NCBI RefSeq assembly: GCF_021018895.1
Contig: NC_079364.1
Location: 16,486,385-16,550,384 of the forward strand
DNA: 64,000 nt
From: Seriola aureovittata
Lineage: Eukaryota > Chordata > Actinopteri > Carangiformes > Carangidae
Reading direction: 5' to 3'
Each line of letters starts with the position of its first letter. Position 1 is the stretch's first letter. The position numbers and the translations under genes were made by a program. Below the pieces are notes generated by a model. It did no database searches, was not told the origin of the DNA, and worked only from the letters and a program-made list of their open reading frames with translations. This document shows positions 27,171 through 41,693 of this stretch, piece by piece.

Positions 27171-30100
27171 TTCTGTCTGACTTGCTCTTTCTCTCCACCT
27201 TCCCCTTCACTTCACAAGGGCATCCAAATGAAATGAAAGCCTCCTCATGTTTTTCTTCACCAGGGAAACTGATAATGAACAAGCCAAGTGCTTCTGACAA
27301 CAAACTGGCTGGCTGGCTGGCAGATCTTTAGCAGTGGCTGATCCTTGGGTGTCACCTCACTCTGAGAGAAAACTAGATACACAAACCCTCAAAGGATCAG
27401 TGCTGGGTAGAGTGATCCAAAAAGGGGAAACACCTGGACTGTAGGTCGGTGCTTTTTCGGTATCAATCAAAATAGCTTGGATCAAATGCTTGCTCATACC
27501 CTTATTTAATCAAACAGCTCCATAGACTCCACTGTATTTGGGCAGTTCTTGATATGGTTGCTCTTGTTATTTAACATTTGAGAAGGCAAAAGATTTGACA
27601 GAACATGTTTATATTCCTCCAAGTAAGCTATCAAAATCATTTTGGTATTGATACCGAAACACAGGTATTGTATTGGCACTAGTACAAATATATTTCAAAC
27701 GATACCCTGTCCTAGTGGAGATTAAGAAATATAATATATTTCTGTGATTGCCATTTCCTGTGTATCACTGTGTGAATATGAGGAATTACTATCATTATGA
27801 GGATCATTATATCTGCACAACTGACAGCTGAAAGAGTAAGTTAGAATAAACCTATAACCTAAACCAATATAATAAATTCAATAAAACAAGTAATTAAGCA
27901 AAACATTCGCCCACTGCAGTGTGCACATCAACAAACTCATCTTCGTGCACCCACTCGCTACAAACTGACACAGGTTGTAAGGATGCTCACTGGCACAGTG
28001 CATCACCAGAAACAAGTGCACTCCACACCTAGCTTTGTTATGCTGTCAAGGGTCTACGTTCTTGAGAATACTACCTGTAGGAAGTTAACACACAGTCTGG
28101 TTTGGTCTACTTTATCAATATTCTGAACATCCATACTGCAAGCAGGTATGATTAGACAACCCTAAAACCAGCAAGAAGTGGTTTGGTTAAAGATTCAGCA
28201 ACCGTCCATTTCATCACAGGTAATATCTCATTCTACAAACTACATTTGTTTTACTAAAGCTTCTCTGGATTTAGATGACATTGTTCATCTAACAAGAACA
28301 GATATGACAGATAAATATCAACAAGCCTGTCAACAAGTCTGTCTGAGGACTGAAGGGCGATGGGCAGCTGTCATAGTAAACAGACGTAGTGGAACTAGCA
28401 GAGTAAGTACTTCACAACCCAGTGAAGCATTGGCATAAAGGCAGGCACTAGCTCAAGTGATCTGGCACTGGTTTGCTGGTTTCTATTAATTTCTTTAAAG
28501 GAGTGGTAGCGTACACATGTAATTTAAACTCCACACTTTAAGACAGACAACTTTTTTTTTTTTGTGTGAGTGTACTGACATTGACACATACTAAGAACCA
28601 CCCCTGCTGGCAGCGGCAGACTGTGGTTTTAGTGTAACTGAGTAATTTCTAGGTTAATATTGAAATCTTAAGTGTTCTGAGCGTGAGAAAACAACAATAT
28701 GCATGCCCAAAGACTTGAAAACGAAAGCAATGTCAATGGGGGCTGACTGCCTGTTGTCCCACTGCTTTGTTTGTTCATAATGAGGTGACAGAAGTTAGTA
28801 TTTCTCAAGAGAGCAACTGTTGTCACCATGGATGAAGTGCATTACCGTCTAAAGCAAAAAATTTAAGGTCTGCCTTTTAATGAAAACACTTCGCGATTGA
28901 ACGTCTCGATACCCACCCTCTGTGGGATATAGTTATGAAGCAAACTGATGGTAAAAATAATCGCAGATTCAAGGTAGGGGTTCTCCAGGAAAAATTTGCT
29001 AACTGCTAGCCTGACAAAGAAGGTGTTTTTTTTCTTTGTGAGGGTGTTATTCAGAGGGAATGGAACCTGGTCAAGAACTGTCATCTACAAAAAATGCAAT
29101 TAAACTGGGCTGGCTCAACAGAGCAATGGGTAACAGGTATGTGCTCAGTCAGATTACCACATTAATTAAACTGTAGAAAATGTGAAAAGGCACATTATGT
29201 CTTGTAAAATTGTGTAATTTTCTGTTTTTGCAACTCATCCAAAATTGTTCTACTTTTTTTTTTTTGCGCTTCCATATCAATACAACCATCCGTCTGAAAA
29301 TCTTTGGCCTATTTATGAAATCAAGTCCCAGCCATAAAGAGACAGCTTCTAAAACAAACATTGCACGCTATCCCTCAAGGTCTGTGGGGCTGTTGCTAGG
29401 GAAACAGGTTGCTCACAAAATCAAAGTCCAATGTGAGTTGGTAAACCTCTATACTGTCTCTACCAACCTCTGGCTGCTCTGAGGCAAACCAGCCAAATCA
29501 GTCCCATCAGTCCCATCCCACATGATGACGAATAATGTTGACCATTTCCCGTGGCTCCAGAGGGGTTTAGTGACATGGCCATAAGTGTTGTGTAACACTG
29601 TTTTCTGTTGATGTTTTTGACCGAGCAATGGGAGGCCCATGGAGCTAGGCCACAGAGAGGCTGTGCAGCTTCCAATGAATTAATCAGAAACCTGAGTCCA
29701 ACATCCTCCTTGGAGAAGCTGCCAAACCACTGGGACAGTGTGACAAGTGACAGATCAGAGAGTCGACTGTACAACTTCTTCTCTCTCCTCTGTTCATCCC
29801 AAGTGTGTGGCTTTCACTCGCCTGCAAACTCAGAGACATCTCACTTCACATGGCATGGCTTATCACTGAAGAATTAAAATGGACAAAGACACAGATGAAA
29901 CAACGGATAGGAGACATGATAAGACATGATGTGATTGGTTGATAAAAAAAAGAGAGGAAGTGATTCAGGAACTTGAAGAGGGTGGAGGGCTAGTAAGGAT
30001 TTAGTAAAAAATAATTTCAGGTGAATGAAACCGGTTGTCTTCATATATATAAGTATATATTACTATAACTATGAACTGATACATTAATAATATGGTGTAT

Positions 30101-33100
30101 TGAATATTACAAATACAGCAGCTAATATTAGTAGATTATTCAATGTCAATTGAAAGAACATTGAAATATAATAGAATGAAAATTATGGTCTCCAAAAATA
30201 TCTATAAACTGAGTGTCTTTGGCTTTTTGACCTTTGGACAGACAAAACAAGACATCCGACATCATTACCTTGAGCTCTAAGAAATTGATGTTGATATTTT
30301 ATTGACTGAAAATAAACTGCACATTAATCAATTATGAGAATTATATAATGATGGTTATATAATGTAATTGATAGGTGCAGTCTTATTCTGAGAATCTAAA
30401 AAAGAAATTTAATCTAGAATTCAGAACAACTGTTGATTAACTGTATGACAGCATACAAAATGTATGTTAGCAATTTCACCATCACTTTTCAAAGAATGTC
30501 TGTGCACTCAGCCAGTATCAAGAAAGAGTTAGCACCACTCAAACAAAGTGAAAGAACAAAAGAATGCAGAAAGCTTCCTTTAAAATGATTCATCAATGTA
30601 GGAAGGATAAGGAAAATTACATTTACCCCAAAACATATAAAATGACTGTTCTTTGTATATTATGGTCAAAAGACTGGAGGGCATTTACACATTATTTAAT
30701 CTGATTTTAATCACATATGGGATGATTTCAAGGCAACTGTAGAGCACTCATTTGGACAGACTATTCCCTGTATCCCAGAGCTTTTTTGTCCTGCTCAAGA
30801 TTGCATAGATTGCGTTAGCATGCAGTAGGGGGTCAGTGGAGGCGGAAACACAGTCTGATTTGACTCAGAACAGCAAGCTCTTTTTGGCAACAAATTCAAA
30901 TTCAACCCACCACCCAGATGCCTCCTCTTGGTGATATGTGTTTACCTCTATTTAAACTTTAAACTTTGTGCAAGTAATTCAAGTCTGATATGAAATACAG
31001 CAAGCCTGCACTGTGCAGAGCACAGATGGAAAACACACAACTGAATACTGCTTTTGAATACAGATGACATTAAAACAGACCATTAAAATGGTGGATATTT
31101 TTCAGCAGCAGTTAGCCATCTGACTTGAAAACTGACCATGAGTCTAGAGAGAGTCTGCAGGTTTTAAATGGCAAAGAGGAAATCCTCAGGAAAAACAGAA
31201 CTCCATCACAGAAACAGCATTTTATAAGGAGCTGGCAGGAAACCAGGGAGAGCCCACTCTCTGCAGAGCTCTGTTGCTCGGGGCAATTCTGTGGGAACCC
31301 AGATCTGAATAGAATTTCATTTTTCTCTTAAATCTCAGTCTGACTGCTTCTCCACTTTTTGTCCCTATGAACCAATTCTTTCTCCCTTTCAACCATAAAA
31401 CGAAGAGGAAAACTAGTACTTGGTGTGCACTGTGATGTTAGTCTTTCTGTTCCTCCAGGACATGATTATTATGATAAACCACTGGGCCTCAGAGTTTCAG
31501 ACATTAGTTCACCGCCCATGTGATCACAACTCAGGACATCCAAACTCCTTCATTTAGATTTAATTTCACTGGCAAATCAGCACCAGCCAAATCAATAACT
31601 TATTAGGTGGGTTCACACTGCTGGTAGATGACTTATTTCCCTCTGCTCTGACACTGACAGTGGCCCTGACATGAACTATGCACAGCGGCTTCAGGTCTCT
31701 AAGCTCAGAGACAGAGATGTAAGACAGAGATCACACAGGCTGAGATGGAACAGAGCCCAGTGGACAAGCGCCAGAGCTTACGGCAGGCGTTGTCTGTGCT
31801 GCAGCTGAATGGGCCGACACAGAGAACCACTGGCCATCAGGTCTCTGCAGTTGTTTTCTCTAGGAGCATTTTCTATTAAGTCAGCATTTAGAAATGTTTA
31901 CTCCCTTGTCCTTGTTTGTTTTCATCTCATCTGTGCACCACAGCAGGAGGGTGTGTGTGTGGGAAGCAGGGTGGAGAAGGTTCACGATGAGTTTCTTGAA
32001 CAAATAAGGGGATGTGAAGTTTAATAAATTACCTGCTGCATTGCACTTTGAAAAACTTAATTGGCTTGAGAGAAAATAAGGCCAAAAACAAAACATTGGG
32101 ATAAATTGGTACGCAGACAAATGCACACACATGCAAATATGCAAATAAGCAAATGAGCACACAAACATATAAAATAAAAGCAAGTCCTTCTCTTTGCATG
32201 TAGACCACTGACTTATTATAACAAACCAACCAATGTCTGCTTATATCCCAGTGCCTCTGATTGTTTGCCTATATGAGCCAAGAGGTTTAATGAAAGAGCA
32301 AATTTTCTCTTCAGACAGATCCATTTGAATGTTTTTTAGAGGCCTGAAGAGGTAAACCTAACTATTATTTCACAGGAAAAAATATTGGTAGACAGACTTA
32401 ATATAGCAGAAATGTTTTTTGCTTCTTCTTTGTAATATTGTTAGAGGTTCAGTTCACACTGTTTGCAAAAACATAAATAAAAAAAAACAATATTTCCCTC
32501 TTTCTTTCAGGGAATATTTCCTTGACTGAAATATATTCTAAACACTGTTTCTGTGGAAAGACGTGCTGCCACCACTGATTTTTAAAACAAAAACAAAAGC
32601 CCCAGAGACAGTTATCCAAAACTTTGTATATAAAACGAAAGGTATCTGCACAACTAGATACCTTTTAATCAACTTGCAATCCCACAGGTTATCTAATAAC
32701 TACCACTACAGTCCTTACTAATGTGCCACAGTTTTCCTCATCTGCTTAGTCAGATTATTAGCCCTGACAACAGCTGTTAGACAAGCAAGCACCTGAGAGA
32801 GGGATCTCAGAATAAGGCTGCTGTTGTGTGTTTCAACAAAACAGCCCACCTACAACACCACTGTGGGTGGGAATGAAAAAGTAGGGTTTTCTTGTGCTAG
32901 CCAAAACATGAGGATGACTGGTGAAGCTGTATGACTGGAAGGAAAGTGGGTGAACATACTGAGATGATTCAACACAACCACAACAACCTGCAAACTATAC
33001 TACCAGGTACTTCTTTCCCAGTTCAATGGGAATCAATTGGCCAAATCAAGTTGTCTTCTTGGCCTTAGCTGGGTATTAAGAGTTCCTGAGTACCAGTCAT

Positions 33101-34469
33101 GCCTGGTTCCTGGTCCTCTTTTCCCATGAGTTAACAAAAGAAGGCAGGAAGTCTCCAAGGGGCCTGGCTAGACTCCGGCCAATGTGGCCTGACTACTGAT
33201 AGTAGCCAAGATCCGATCAGTTCTTATGTTGGCAAGAGGCAAACAACAGTTTCAGTGGGCACATAAAGACTAGGAGTAAGACTGGGGCCACAGTGAACTT
33301 GAGATCTGACAGCTTAACAAACAAACATCCGTTGTTTTACTAAACACATATAAAGACAAAGTTGTATTCATTCTAAAGAGGCTAGCTGTAGTCAGAAAAA
33401 ACAAAACACAATAGAAAAGCTAAGTATAACCCTAATGTTGTTCTGATGAGCGATGATTATCAAGACTGTGTAGTGTTTACTTGTCAACAAAACATAAAGC
33501 AGGACACTATGGTATCATATATCACACAGAAGTCTAGGATTCAAATTTTATGTTTCCCAACTGAGCATCAAAAATGTCAGAGCCCTCACAATTATGTCAG
33601 TCAAGTAATATCTTTACAGCTGGGAAAATCTGAGTGTGATCTTGTCGTTTCACATGGCTAAAAAAACAAATTAAATCTTAAAGTTTTAAAGTCTCCTCGT
33701 GTGTGCCATGTCAACTAGAGAATCTCAATACAAAGCTGCCGAGATTTGTGTTGAGCATGTACTTTTATTCAATGTGGCAGCATTTGATTGCAGGGAGGGT
33801 TGTGTACTTTATGTGGGAGGAATAACATGTGAGCCCTTTAGACGCTGTGGTTTGCTCAGTCTTCCTCTTTCTCTGGCACAGCAGCATGTGAGCAGTTCTA
33901 ACCCAGAACGCAAGAAGTTCCACTGACTCAGCAGGAACACCAGTCAGTTAATTAAATGGAGACGCATTACAGAACATCGTTCACCATTTACCCTTAATGG
34001 CAAATCCCTTAATTGCTGCAACTGTAAGAGTATCATTAGACCAACAAACAGACTCAAAGAAGGACAGCTAGAGATGTCTGTGGGTTTATGTATGGAGTCA
34101 TACAGTCATGTGGAGCTTGTGCACAGTTCATGTTAGGCCCACTGTCAGTGTCATAAAAATTTGTCACTGGTTTCTCCAAAGAGTCACACCCATTCTGCTA
34201 CTGGATTAATATATCACACTGACACGGGGACATTTAATCACTCGAGTCCTGGGGTCATGGGAGCATGTTGACAGCAGCAGGTGAAAGGCAGCCCACATGG
34301 GGATGTAGGAACACCACAGGATGAAGGATAGTAAGTCACTCATCATGAGGCCATGGTGGGAGTGTGTTTGTGGTACCTCAGGCTATACTGAATACTAGAG
34401 GCATCACTATCAGAGAGCCTCAAACAACAACTGCCTTCCCTTTACCTAGAGGAAAGTGTGTGTGCACTG

Positions 34470-34540
<71 letters not shown>

Positions 34541-37500
34541 ATCAAAAGAGGATGTGATAAAACAGTTTTGGAACATTTGACCTCCTGCACTCTGTTTTTA
34601 GGCCTTAAGAGGAAGACACTGGGCTCCTACCAGATCCCACTGATCAGCAGCAGATATGGACGATTTGGGAATATGGCCCCTGCGGTTGAGCACTCACCAC
34701 TGTAGAAACGGATCAAACAGCTGAGGTCTGAGTTGGCTGCTTCTTGTTGCACTCGCACAGGGTCTGCATAGCCCATAGCTGCCAGGTAGTCATACAGCAT
34801 CTGGAGCGGACGCTCAGAGGGGTCCAGCCTCCTGAAAGACAAAAGACAAGGAGAGGTGGTGTGACAATGCCTGCCACAAAATAGTAACACCAGTTTCTTA
34901 TACAGGGAATGCATTGTTGCAATTGTGTGCAATTGCAGTGTGCAGTTTTTGAATGGGATAGCAGGAGAGTCCGGGCCAACTCCTAAGAGAAAAACTTTTC
35001 TTGCTCAGGAGGTGCAAAGTTAAAAAAGGTAAAAATATAGAGCACTACAAATTTAAAAGGGTGTGTTAATTATTTTAGAAAACAGTGATATACTCTATGT
35101 GTAACTGTACAACTAGGCTTCTAATACAATACCTAACTAACAACTAATTACTAACAAATCAAAGCAAATCTGACCAACCAGACTCTAGTGCAGTGACAAG
35201 CAAAAAAATCCCTCACCGGCTTCCCACGCTTGAACACTACCAACTAAGTTCAAAGGAGCACCAGCAAAGCTGAAAGTACCACTAACAAGGACTGAACCAG
35301 AGTTACTGTTACTACTTTTTGTTTGGAGTTTTATTAAAAGAAAGAAATGTCTTGTGATGTTTGATAGAGCTCAGGATGGTCATTTGGAGCCACAAACTGA
35401 CCAAACCAAAAAGCGGAAAAAATGTAGTTGTGCAAAATCCTACTGCGCTCAATGTTTTTTTCTCAAACTGTGGATTTGACTTAATCTGAGGAAAAATCAT
35501 CTCGGTCCAATAATAATCATGTTAAGGGCTCTGGCCGCTGATACTTAACAGGATAAACGTCAACCCTGAAATCCAGCCTGACACAAGTGGCCTTTCACAT
35601 AAATGCTTAACGTCTGGCTGCATGAAGGAAGTCGTCCAAGCATGACAGCAACAACTTACACTTTTGCTTTCAAAGTGATCAGCTGGAAATGGTCGAAACA
35701 AAGGCTTGGGGCATGGTTTCACTTAAGTGCAACCTGGATCAAAATATAATCATCCAAAATAATTCAAAATGGGTGTGGGTTTGTACGGTGTACAGAAACC
35801 GACTTGGTTCCCAAGTATAAAAAAGACTGGAGAAGTGTGTCTCAGTATCATCAGGGAATATCTTATTTTTCATTACTTGGCTAGGTGTGAATCCTCAGCA
35901 ATCATAGATCATTGAGCAAGGTTTCACAGTTTCTTACCATAGGGATCAAGCGCTGAGAGAAGCAAGTTGTTGTTAGCAAATCAAGCGGAAGAAAAGAGAG
36001 ATTCCCAAATGTGTAAAACGAATTAGATGCTATCCTTGTACTGAATTGGCAGGTACCTCCTGTTAACATCGATAAGCATGCCATATTTGAGTAAAGCTTA
36101 CAATATACAATCTAAATCACACTATTTGTAGGTAGACAGTATTATCCAAAATGTTGCAGTTCATGTAGGTCAGGTAAGTTTTGAACTCAAAGCAAATGCA
36201 ATGTTATCAAAAACATCCTTTATCAGTTGTTTGTTTTCTGTTGCCAACGTGAACAATGCGCAGCCCGTTCTATTTATTACCCTTGTCCATCAGGCCTTAC
36301 ACCCAGCCTCTCCTCTTTGCCTTATCAGTGGTGAGCACACAAGATAATGGCCCTGTATCACTTATTTGAGCTGTACTTGACCAGGCTACAGGGGTCACCA
36401 GGCCTTCAAACAATCACCTGTAAATGCAAACAATTGGTCAATTGGTCTAGTTCATCACCATGCAGACTGTACAGTAGATACAAGGAGATGTGATTTCTCT
36501 GCAGGGTAGCTGGTCTCGCTTTACATTTCAGAGTGAGGAGCTCAGTGATTTGGGAGGCCCATGGTATCAAGCCGCTAACTCCTCTGAGAGGAGCCAGTTG
36601 TGATGTCTGGGACATGTCTCCCTTTGGAAGTTTTCTGGGCAGGACAAACTGAGAGGAAACCCCAGGCATACGCAGAACATGTTAGAGGGATTTCACATTC
36701 CATCTATCCTGGGGGCAATTATGGGTCCCCATGGAAAAGCATGTGGCAGGGAAAAAGAACACTGGCCTCTCTGCTCACCTTGTTGGCACTGTGACCCTGA
36801 CCAGGATAAGTGGCTCAAAAATGGATGAATGGAAGGATGGATGCCCACCATCAACTCCATTGCCTCAGTAAATTTATCTTAAAAGGGAGTTAGTGTGACT
36901 GAAAATACAATGTTCTCTTAGCAGGAAAGAACCCAGACCAAGTTTTCCTGCAAACAGCATATTACTACAAGCTATAAAAAGAAAATCACTAAAAAAAGCT
37001 TCCATCCCTTCCATCATGTCCTTACTTACAAATCCTTCTTCAGTGCTTCTCTCAGTGCTGTCAACAGCTTTGTATGCTTCAGATCCTCATTTATACAGTA
37101 CATGCATCTATTAGCAACCACACTAATAAAACCTACTATACATAGAACATTTACCTAAAAAGTGTTTATATAAAACTAGAAGTCTCTTTAAAGTCAAACA
37201 TAAATGGTCCTAGCTCAAGTATTTTCCATAAACATGAAACTGAGTGCATTTAATGCAACCTTGGCTTATCTTTCTAACTATATCTGCTGTCTGTAGGAAT
37301 TAAATTTTCCTTTGTATAAACAGAAATCATAGTTTTCCTAAGTCTCCCATACCTTGTTTTTGGATGGTGAAGATTTTAATATTGAATTCAATCCACCTGG
37401 TCATACTTGCTGGCAGACTGCAATTTAAGAGCTGTACTGCTGGAATATAAACTGGACCAACACAGCCTATCCACAGGCTTACCAAAAGCCTTTCATTTAT

Positions 37501-39994
37501 TACCATTCTGCATTACTCTGCAATGCCCAGGGCTTTTAATCAGCAAAGATATGATGATGGTTCATAGGCTGCTGGTTGGTCATACTATTGTCTACCAGCC
37601 TGTAAAGTGATTAACAATTCATTCCATACGTGCTTCCAGCATAATATCTGCAGCATGTTGATGGCATGATCTCCACTATAAGTGTACCAACTGGCATTTT
37701 TGCTGGTACCTGACATCTGGGAAGATTTAAAATTTTTGCTCTGTGTCAATATCCCACATCATATAAAAAAAAAAAAGCAGACAGTAAGATTAACATGGAA
37801 TAAACTATGCCACAGTGATTTAAGCTATAACTGATTTCTTATTTTAGACTCTCCCTTCTATCTTCACATAGGCTTTCCCATGAAAGCAATGTAGGAACAG
37901 CCCAGATTCTTTCCTGGTCACAGATCAGTGAACTAGTGTTTTATCCTTTCACAGATAATCAAGGGATCATTTGCTATTTCTGTCTACATATGTTTTCTGG
38001 AGCAGAAAGAGGCATATAGTCATGTCCCTGAGGGTATCCTGGGTGAGATCCTGTGGGAGTGTGGAATGTTAAGAAAACTGCAGCAGGTCTTCAGTACTGT
38101 GTTTGCGCTCTGTGCATTAGCTCAAGCTTGCTCAAGGTGACATTGTGTTTTTGGTTTTCATGGACAGGATATCAAGTAAATGCCATGGCCGGTATAGTTT
38201 TTAATATGATATAAATGAGAAGGAGATGTTGACATTTATTTAGAAATATAATCCTTCTTAATGGCTTATGTTATATGTTACTGTACTGCATTATTCCCGT
38301 TTCAGTTGTGTTTATTTGTGTGTCTAATGGAAGAGATGTGCTTCCATTTTAACCGGTGCAGCTGACTAAACCTGCTGCGTAATATCTCATGCTTCGCTTG
38401 CACTATACTGGTCAAACCAAAGCATCTTTTTACGCTTCAAGTCAAGTTTTATTTCTTTCACTTTTTTCCATTTCCATGTTAGAACATGATTATACATTAA
38501 GCTGTGAGCTGTCAGATGCTTCAGAGTGCACAGCAGTTTGACTAGATACAATGATGACACTGATGCAGGACTGTGGCTATTGGATGTTGGATCCATGCAT
38601 TTGCCTATTCAGAGTAACTGATGGGTTAACCCACATCACTGTGTTGATCTGAAAGGGGCAAAGGGTATTTGCAATTCTTCTGCCAGGGCCCTTCATTGAG
38701 GATGGCACTATTCTCTGAACTACAATTGGTCTCTGGACAGCTAGCCTTACTTTTTAGGATATTTTATGCCAAATTGTTAGCATGGCTTAAATGCAGGGGA
38801 AATAAAGTATAACTTTACTTTAATGACTTTAACTTAGTGTGTGTTTACCTGACTAGGTCTCCATGCAGCTGAACATAAAGTCCTTGTCCATCCCTCTGAG
38901 AACACAGCTCTTCTACTGTGGTACTGGTAGAGCAGAGCACCAACTGCAGGTCTGTCTGTGGGGTGGAAGAGGCCTGTGGGCCAGAGGCAGGTGGCTGAGG
39001 GTCCACTGTCCCCCCATACAGACACACACAGCCCCGCTGGGTGTCCCCCTTTAGCCAGTCCCGCTCTCGTGATCCAAATCTGGTCTTTCTTGTCACACAA
39101 CCACGACTCCCATTCCGCTTTATGTTGCGCTGCTGACACAGAAAGAATCATTTTAACACACGGATCAATATCAGATACATACTGTACATAACAGCATGTT
39201 TAACAGCCACTGGCTGCCTATAGAGCTTGATTGTCACTCAAAATGTATTGATTAACCTCCCAGAGCTGCTGTAGACTTACCTCAACGCAACATCTGCACT
39301 GGCAGGTACTGCCCACCTTTTCATCTGTATACAACTGGAATGATAACTATGCTGTGGAATTAAGTGAAGGTGACACAGCTGAAAATTGGTGCAGTGGTAT
39401 TTGGAGTTATGAAGAAGCACACCTTCCCACGTCTTTGCACTTGGGTAGAGGGATGCAATTAATCAATGTTTTATAATCAATATTCAGTTATTAGCAACTA
39501 CGTAACTAGATATTCCTGTCTTTACACTGAAAACACTTGCAATTGATTTCCTTTGCAGACTCAACCCTATTGAACTACATTTCCTGAGCAGCCTCTGTTT
39601 ATAGCAGTAGTACAGCCTGTAAGTCAAGAACAATCTTTGATGTTTTTTTTCATTCTGTTACCTTTCTCACTCAGGATGGACTCTGTCATTACATTACTAA
39701 CAGGAGCCAGCATATCATGTTGTTGCTGTTTTCTCTTGCTCTAATCACTTGCGGTGATGTTAGCTGGGTGTGTAGTAGCCTAATGTATTTCTTTAAAATT
39801 ATTCAATGCAAGGCTATCTGAATATTGCATTAATAAAGACAAATGTCAGACTAAAATGATAAAATATCAATAACATCAGCCATTCATTTAAGAATACCAT
39901 TCACAGGCCTAGAAAAGGCATTAGAGTATGTTACTTGGTCCAAGAGGTAACTATATCTTTCCACTATTCTGACTCTGCATATAGGCTCTTCAGT

Positions 39995-40087
<93 letters not shown>

Positions 40088-41662
40088 ACACTGCTGTTGG
40101 GGTTTGTCAATGGTGCACCTTCATCCCACATCTATTCAGAATATTCACAGATAGGATATGAAAGCACAAGTCTGGACAGTATCCAGTTTAGTGGCTTAAA
40201 GATGCTATAAATCCCTTTTGCTAATGTTGCCTCTTTCAGTTGTGATATTCAATAAGCCCATGACTAATTCGCTGTTAAGTGTGACATATCAGTATAAGGA
40301 AAAGTAGTGTCAAAAGAAGTGTAGTTGCAACTAATGATAAGTTTTGTTTTCATTATGATACGTTTTGTTACACTAAGTTTGTTGCATATTGAAAAACAAA
40401 ACCCGGTTATAACGTCCCAGAGCCCAAACTGACGCCTTGAAATTATGATGAAATTATTATTTTGTTTTGACCAACTGCCAAAAACCTCTTAGCCCCAACC
40501 AACATATATTTGGTATTATTACTTGATTAAAAGATTTAATGATTAATTGCTTATCAGAGTGCCTATCAGTTATTTTTCTTTTGAATAATAGGGAAATCCT
40601 GTCAACCAGAAAGCTTATTTTTCATTTTAATTATTTTAAGTACATTCAAATGACTTTAATGTTTACCATTTGATACCCATGTACTTTAAGTTAAAATCAT
40701 TTTGTTTCTACTCTTCTACTTCTACTCCCAAGGTTAAGAATAAGCTTTTATTTTCACTACTTAAATAAGTCAAAACTGGAGCAGGATTATTCCAGAGGTT
40801 AGTGAGGCAATGATTTGACTGGACAGAGGTTAGTTTAAGTCCCACACCTGTTGAAAAATCTGTGGCTACAGTTAAAGTAAACTGCCTACCCTTTCCTTCT
40901 CAGCTACTGTCAAGGTGTGTCTGACTGTAACACTGAGCCAATGCTTGCGCAGTGGTTGCCTCCAGTCGATTTCAGATGTAAAGTAGCTGTGTCCCGGTGT
41001 GAATGTGTAGCAGGGCCACGCTGAATAACAGCCTGCATGTTCCGTCAACCTACCCTGAGTCAGAAAGCGGTAGATACTGTACGCTGTATATTTTCCTACC
41101 CACTGATGAAAAAAGGACATGTGTGTCAATGAATGATGGCTGACCTGGCTCAGTTTTTCAGGTAGCTATGGAGGTCCCTTGTGGACTTAATGATGATGTA
41201 TTGTGCCTCACCAAATCAACAGATGTGGACATATTCTAGCAAAGACCTCATGGCATTTCCTTACTGATTAAAGATGATGTTAACAGGCATGAAGTAAAAT
41301 AAATGCTAAACTCACACTGACTGAATTATGGTTTCATAGCCAATATCTATGAGCAGAAATATAACATGTGAATAAAAATCAGCACTTGTGCTAATATTCA
41401 CTTATTAACAGGGTGACCTATTTTACTTTATGATTTTGATGTGCTTCGTTCAACTACAATAACTGAGTTATCTGAGTAATGCATACACATCACACTGAAT
41501 AGAACAGCTGATATTCTGTGTGTGGCTAAGTAGCTGCCCCTTGAGCAGCTACTTCAGGGACTTATAAATCATTACACATATGTGTCTTGCCCTAAAATGT
41601 CAAAAAATAAAATGTTCAGAGGTGGGCCTTAAAAGCTCTAACAGCCTACAGTGTGTGTGTGT

Positions 41663-41693
<31 letters not shown>

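Larger units (their letters stand above)
25826..34697 (-). other. PHLPP2 intron 3 (8.9 kb)
   Basis: Largest intron in the window. Contains (TC)n at 27127, a tetranucleotide GGCT run at about 27307-27322, a MITE-like pair of inverted repeats at 27455-27659, a dispersed element at 30202-30340 and (CA)n at 34471. No exon-like open frame with matching splice sites was found. Confidence 0.6.

Noticed and set aside
34364..34705. ORF running through the (CA)n repeat
   Set aside because: Translation of a microsatellite (THTHTH...); not a gene.
39884..40210. Two ORFs (VCVCVC.../THTHTH...) over the (AC)43 repeat
   Set aside because: Simple-repeat artefacts.
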